Shown here: in pieces, positions 4,958 to 6,955 of the stretch
Layout of the letters: each line of letters opens with the position of its first letter
How positions within the stretch are numbered: the stretch's first letter is position 1
Source of the DNA: Clostridia bacterium
GTDB taxonomy: Bacteria > Bacillota_A > Clostridia > Christensenellales > UBA1242
NCBI GenBank assembly: GCA_017466005.1
Contig: JAFTUZ010000088.1
Coordinates: 1 to 6,955 of the forward strand
Direction: 5' to 3'
Length of the DNA stretch: 6,955 bases
Program-made: the position numbers and the translations under genes
The notes under the pieces: model-generated
The model's input: the letters and a program-made list of their open reading frames with translations, nothing else
Told to the model about the DNA's origin: nothing
The model's database searches: none

Positions 4958-6955
4958 TTATTCAACTTGTTTTCGGCGTGTGTTGCCTAATTTTTTCTTA
5001 TCGTTTTTTAATTTTTCTTCCATTATTTTTCGTTCAAGTTCATCTTTAGGTTGTTCTTTTTCTTTTTTAAGTTCCTGCGGGGTAGGATTTTTTATTTTCG
5101 TTTCACAAGTGCTATTTCTTGCTGGAACAGTGTTTAAATTTATTGCCGACACATCAGATAAAACAGAGTTGTTTGTTGCTGTTTTATTATGTTTGTGAAT
5201 AATAAATATAAAAATTAATAAGAAAACTATTAAACAAATACCAATTGCAAGTATTATTATCCAAATAATATTATCGGTAGGTAAAACAACTGCCAAAGGT
5301 CTAGGTGTGCTAAGTGTAACCGAAGCATATCCACCTTTTACAATAGAATTTACTTCATAAATCTTATCGTTAGCCCAAAGTAATATAGTTAGCGTATTGT
5401 TGTTGTATTCACTTCCTACATACACAAACACTGTAAACACATCGTTATATGCTTTACCATTTTCATTATTTAATGAAATATCTAAAACTGTTTTAATATT
5501 GCCATTTGCATATGTGCTAAATGTTTGATATATTTCATCTTCTTTTGTTAATGTTGTTATAACAATTTCGGTATCATATCTTATGTTATCGCCTTCTACA
5601 ATAACCTTTAAGTTATCATCTTTTACGCTTTTCTCATCGTATTCCATAATATATTCTACATTAACTACAACATCTGTTTTTAAATTTTCAATTATTATTT
5701 TATTATCAACAACAGGTGTATCTATATCATTTACAGTTACTTTAGTAATATAGTAATTATCTGGAACGGTTAATTCTATTTCGTGATTCATTCCATCATC
5801 TGCCCAAATGTATTTGGTAGGAAGTTCTTTAAGATTAGAAGTTATTATAATTCTGTGTTGTTCTAGTGTGGCAGAAAGTGTTACATAACTATTTTCAGTT
5901 ATTGTTGGGGTAGTGTAAATATTGTTTTCGCCCAATAAAACAGTATCTTTATATTTAACTACAAGTGTATTTTCTATATAATTTTTTTCACTATCAAACA
6001 CAGTAGAAAAAGTATATTTTGTGCCATTAAGTACATATCCGTTTTGCAAAATGCTTTCTTTAATGCTTACCCCTAGGCCTAATTCTTGCACTTTGTATAA
6101 AATTTCATATTTTAAGTAATTTGAAATTTTTAAAGGAATAGGGTAGTAAAATTTTTGATTTTCATTGTTATAGTTAGCAAAGTTAGTGTTGCCTTTAAAC
6201 ATATTGGTACTCATAATATAAGTACTAATTCCAGTAACATTATTTTGATTATCGTTAGCGTTTTTGATTGCTTTTAAAACATTATTTTTTTCTATATTAT
6301 AATAACTATTTTGAACAGTGCTATCAAAACTATTTCCTACAACAGCACCAATACTATTAGTTATATTTGTATAGTTTACAATACCTGCGTTAAAACTGTT
6401 GGATATGTTTGAATTTGTAAATATAATTCCTGCAATACCACCAACATAACTATTTCCTTCAATGTCTCCAAAATTAGCACAATTTTCTATAATGCTTTCC
6501 GAACTTGCGCCAACTATTCCACCAACTTGATTGTTTCCAAAAACAGTACAGTCTGATACACAACTTGATACAGCAGAGTTTTTAAACATTATTCCTACAA
6601 CACCACCAACAGATTCAAATGCGTTTATATAACTGTTTGTAATTAAGCAGTTAGCTATATTTGTTTGTAAAGTTTTTCCTGCAATTCCACCACAGTTTTC
6701 GTTTGCGCAAACAACTTCAGAGTTTTTGATTTGGCAATTTTCTATGTTTGAATTTTCTGCATATCCAACTAGTGTGCCTGTGCCAGAATTGGCATATATA
6801 TAACTATTATCTATATATAAATTTTTAATATTAGCATTTTTAATTGTTCCAAAAAGCCCAACATAATTGTTGTATGGTAGTGATATATTAATGCCACTTA
6901 TTGTTTTGTTATTGCCTAGTATTGTTCCGCTAAAAGGTAAATCTTCATATAAACC
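4958..6955 (-). CDS. Membrane-anchored surface protein with GLUG-like repeats (N-terminus beyond window)
   Basis: The minus frame is open from the right edge to the TAA at 4960-4958, giving 665 visible residues and no true start. The Met at 6589 is internal, since repeats continue in frame on both sides of it. Residues about 30-210 hold seven repeats of about 28 residues (see the repeat entry), probably a beta-solenoid. A Tyr-Pro-rich stretch (FYYPIPLK, 269-276) follows, as often seen after such repeats. Beta-rich, immunoglobulin-like or bacterial-repeat-like segments cover about 280-560. One transmembrane helix is at about 563-586 (5269-5198). The remaining 79 residues are hydrophilic, ending in a Lys/Glu-rich helix (627-665), so the tail is cytoplasmic. 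There is no LPXTG motif; LPTDN at 558-562 sits just before the helix but lacks the Thr-Gly. The role is likely adhesion or another cell-surface interaction; the ligand is unknown. Confidence 0.9.
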   Translation of the reverse strand, partial: GLYEDLPFSGTILGNNKTISGINISLPYNNYVGLFGTIKNANIKNLYIDNSYIYANSGTGTLVGYAENSNIENCQIKNSEVVCANENCGGIAGKTLQTNIANCLITNSYINAFESVGGVVGIMFKNSAVSSCVSDCTVFGNNQVGGIVGASSESIIENCANFGDIEGNSYVGGIAGIIFTNSNISNSFNAGIVNYTNITNSIGAVVGNSFDSTVQNSYYNIEKNNVLKAIKNANDNQNNVTGISTYIMSTNMFKGNTNFANYNNENQKFYYPIPLKISNYLKYEILYKVQELGLGVSIKESILQNGYVLNGTKYTFSTVFDSEKNYIENTLVVKYKDTVLLGENNIYTTPTITENSYVTLSATLEQHRIIITSNLKELPTKYIWADDGMNHEIELTVPDNYYITKVTVNDIDTPVVDNKIIIENLKTDVVVNVEYIMEYDEKSVKDDNLKVIVEGDNIRYDTEIVITTLTKEDEIYQTFSTYANGNIKTVLDISLNNENGKAYNDVFTVFVYVGSEYNNNTLTILLWANDKIYEVNSIVKGGYASVTLSTPRPLAVVLPTDNIIWIIILAIGICLIVFLLIFIFIIHKHNKTATNNSVLSDVSAINLNTVPARNSTCETKIKNPTPQELKKEKEQPKDELERKIMEEKLKNDKKKLGNTRRKQVE
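6326..6868 (-). repeat. Seven coding GLUG-like repeats, period about 28 residues
   Basis: Visible residues 30-210 of the surface protein repeat the scheme V-G-G-hydrophobic-x-G, then Ser-x-Ile-x-Asn-Cys/Ser. Repeat cores are YVGLFG (31-36), TLVG (61-64), CGGIAG (88-93), VGGVVG (116-121), VGGIVG (144-149), VGGIAG (171-176) and IGAVVG (202-207). The last Gly of each is spaced 28, 29, 28, 28, 27 and 31 residues apart. The repeats are diverged at DNA level, so they look old rather than recently amplified. The array probably continues past the right edge, where GNNKTISGINI (14-24) resembles the start of such domains. Confidence 0.8.

Noticed and set aside
4947..5198. 83-codon plus-strand frame opposite the surface-protein tail
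   Set aside because: It is Phe/Ser-rich as expected from the complement of Lys/Glu codons, starts inside the terminator hairpin, and has no ribosome binding site.
5270..5283. LPTDN as a sortase cell-wall sorting signal
   Set aside because: It lacks the LPXTG Thr-Gly, lies directly against the membrane helix, and is followed by a long mixed-charge tail rather than a short positive one.
6587..6589. ATG at 6589 (minus) as the start of the surface-protein gene
   Set aside because: The frame stays open for 122 further codons to the right edge. Those codons encode the same repeat scheme, so the gene starts beyond the window.
6326..6868. CRISPR array or tandem DNA repeat in the periodic region at the right side
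   Set aside because: The period exists at protein level, about 28 residues or 84 bases; the DNA copies are diverged and there are no uniform repeats with unique spacers.

Overview
The window looks like a piece of chromosome from a low-GC, Gram-positive-type bacterium, most likely an uncultured member of the Bacillota (Clostridia-like). The evidence is the strong A+T bias in genes and spacers, A/T-ending codons, canonical AGGAGG/GGAGG ribosome binding sites, consensus sigma-70/sigma-A promoters, compact hairpin terminators with T runs, and a surface protein with GLUG-like repeats held by a C-terminal membrane anchor. All visible genes end in TAA or TAG and are intact under the standard bacterial code. 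I see no rRNA, tRNA, CRISPR array, insertion sequence or phage gene.

Layout. Bases 1-270 (+) are the C-terminal end of a polytopic membrane protein, possibly a YkvI-like transporter, closed by a hairpin terminator at 284-319. A two-gene (+) operon follows: an RluA-family pseudouridine synthase (357-1262) and a stand-alone NadR-type NMN adenylyltransferase (1271-1786). The ribosome binding site of the second gene overlaps the stop codon of the first. A bidirectional terminator (1918-1947) separates this operon from the convergent (-) threonyl-tRNA synthetase gene thrS (3689-1950), which lacks the usual N-terminal TGS domain.

The 252-bp spacer 3690-3941 is a divergent promoter region. It carries a near-consensus promoter for thrS with a leader of about 70 nt containing small hairpins but no T-box, and a near-consensus extended -10 promoter for an unrecognised, helix-rich cytoplasmic protein of 327 aa (3942-4925, +). 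That gene converges on a (-) gene running off the right edge (6955-4958). It encodes a large surface protein with at least seven repeats of about 28 residues in the visible part, beta-rich domains, one transmembrane helix and a charged cytoplasmic tail of about 79 residues. The two convergent genes share a 15-bp-stem terminator (4925-4957).

Most of the window is housekeeping: RNA modification, NAD synthesis and tRNA charging. The least explained parts are the 327-aa orphan protein and the repeat-rich membrane-anchored surface protein next to it. I cannot show that these two form a system. The TGS-less ThrRS with no T-box leader is the most checkable oddity.
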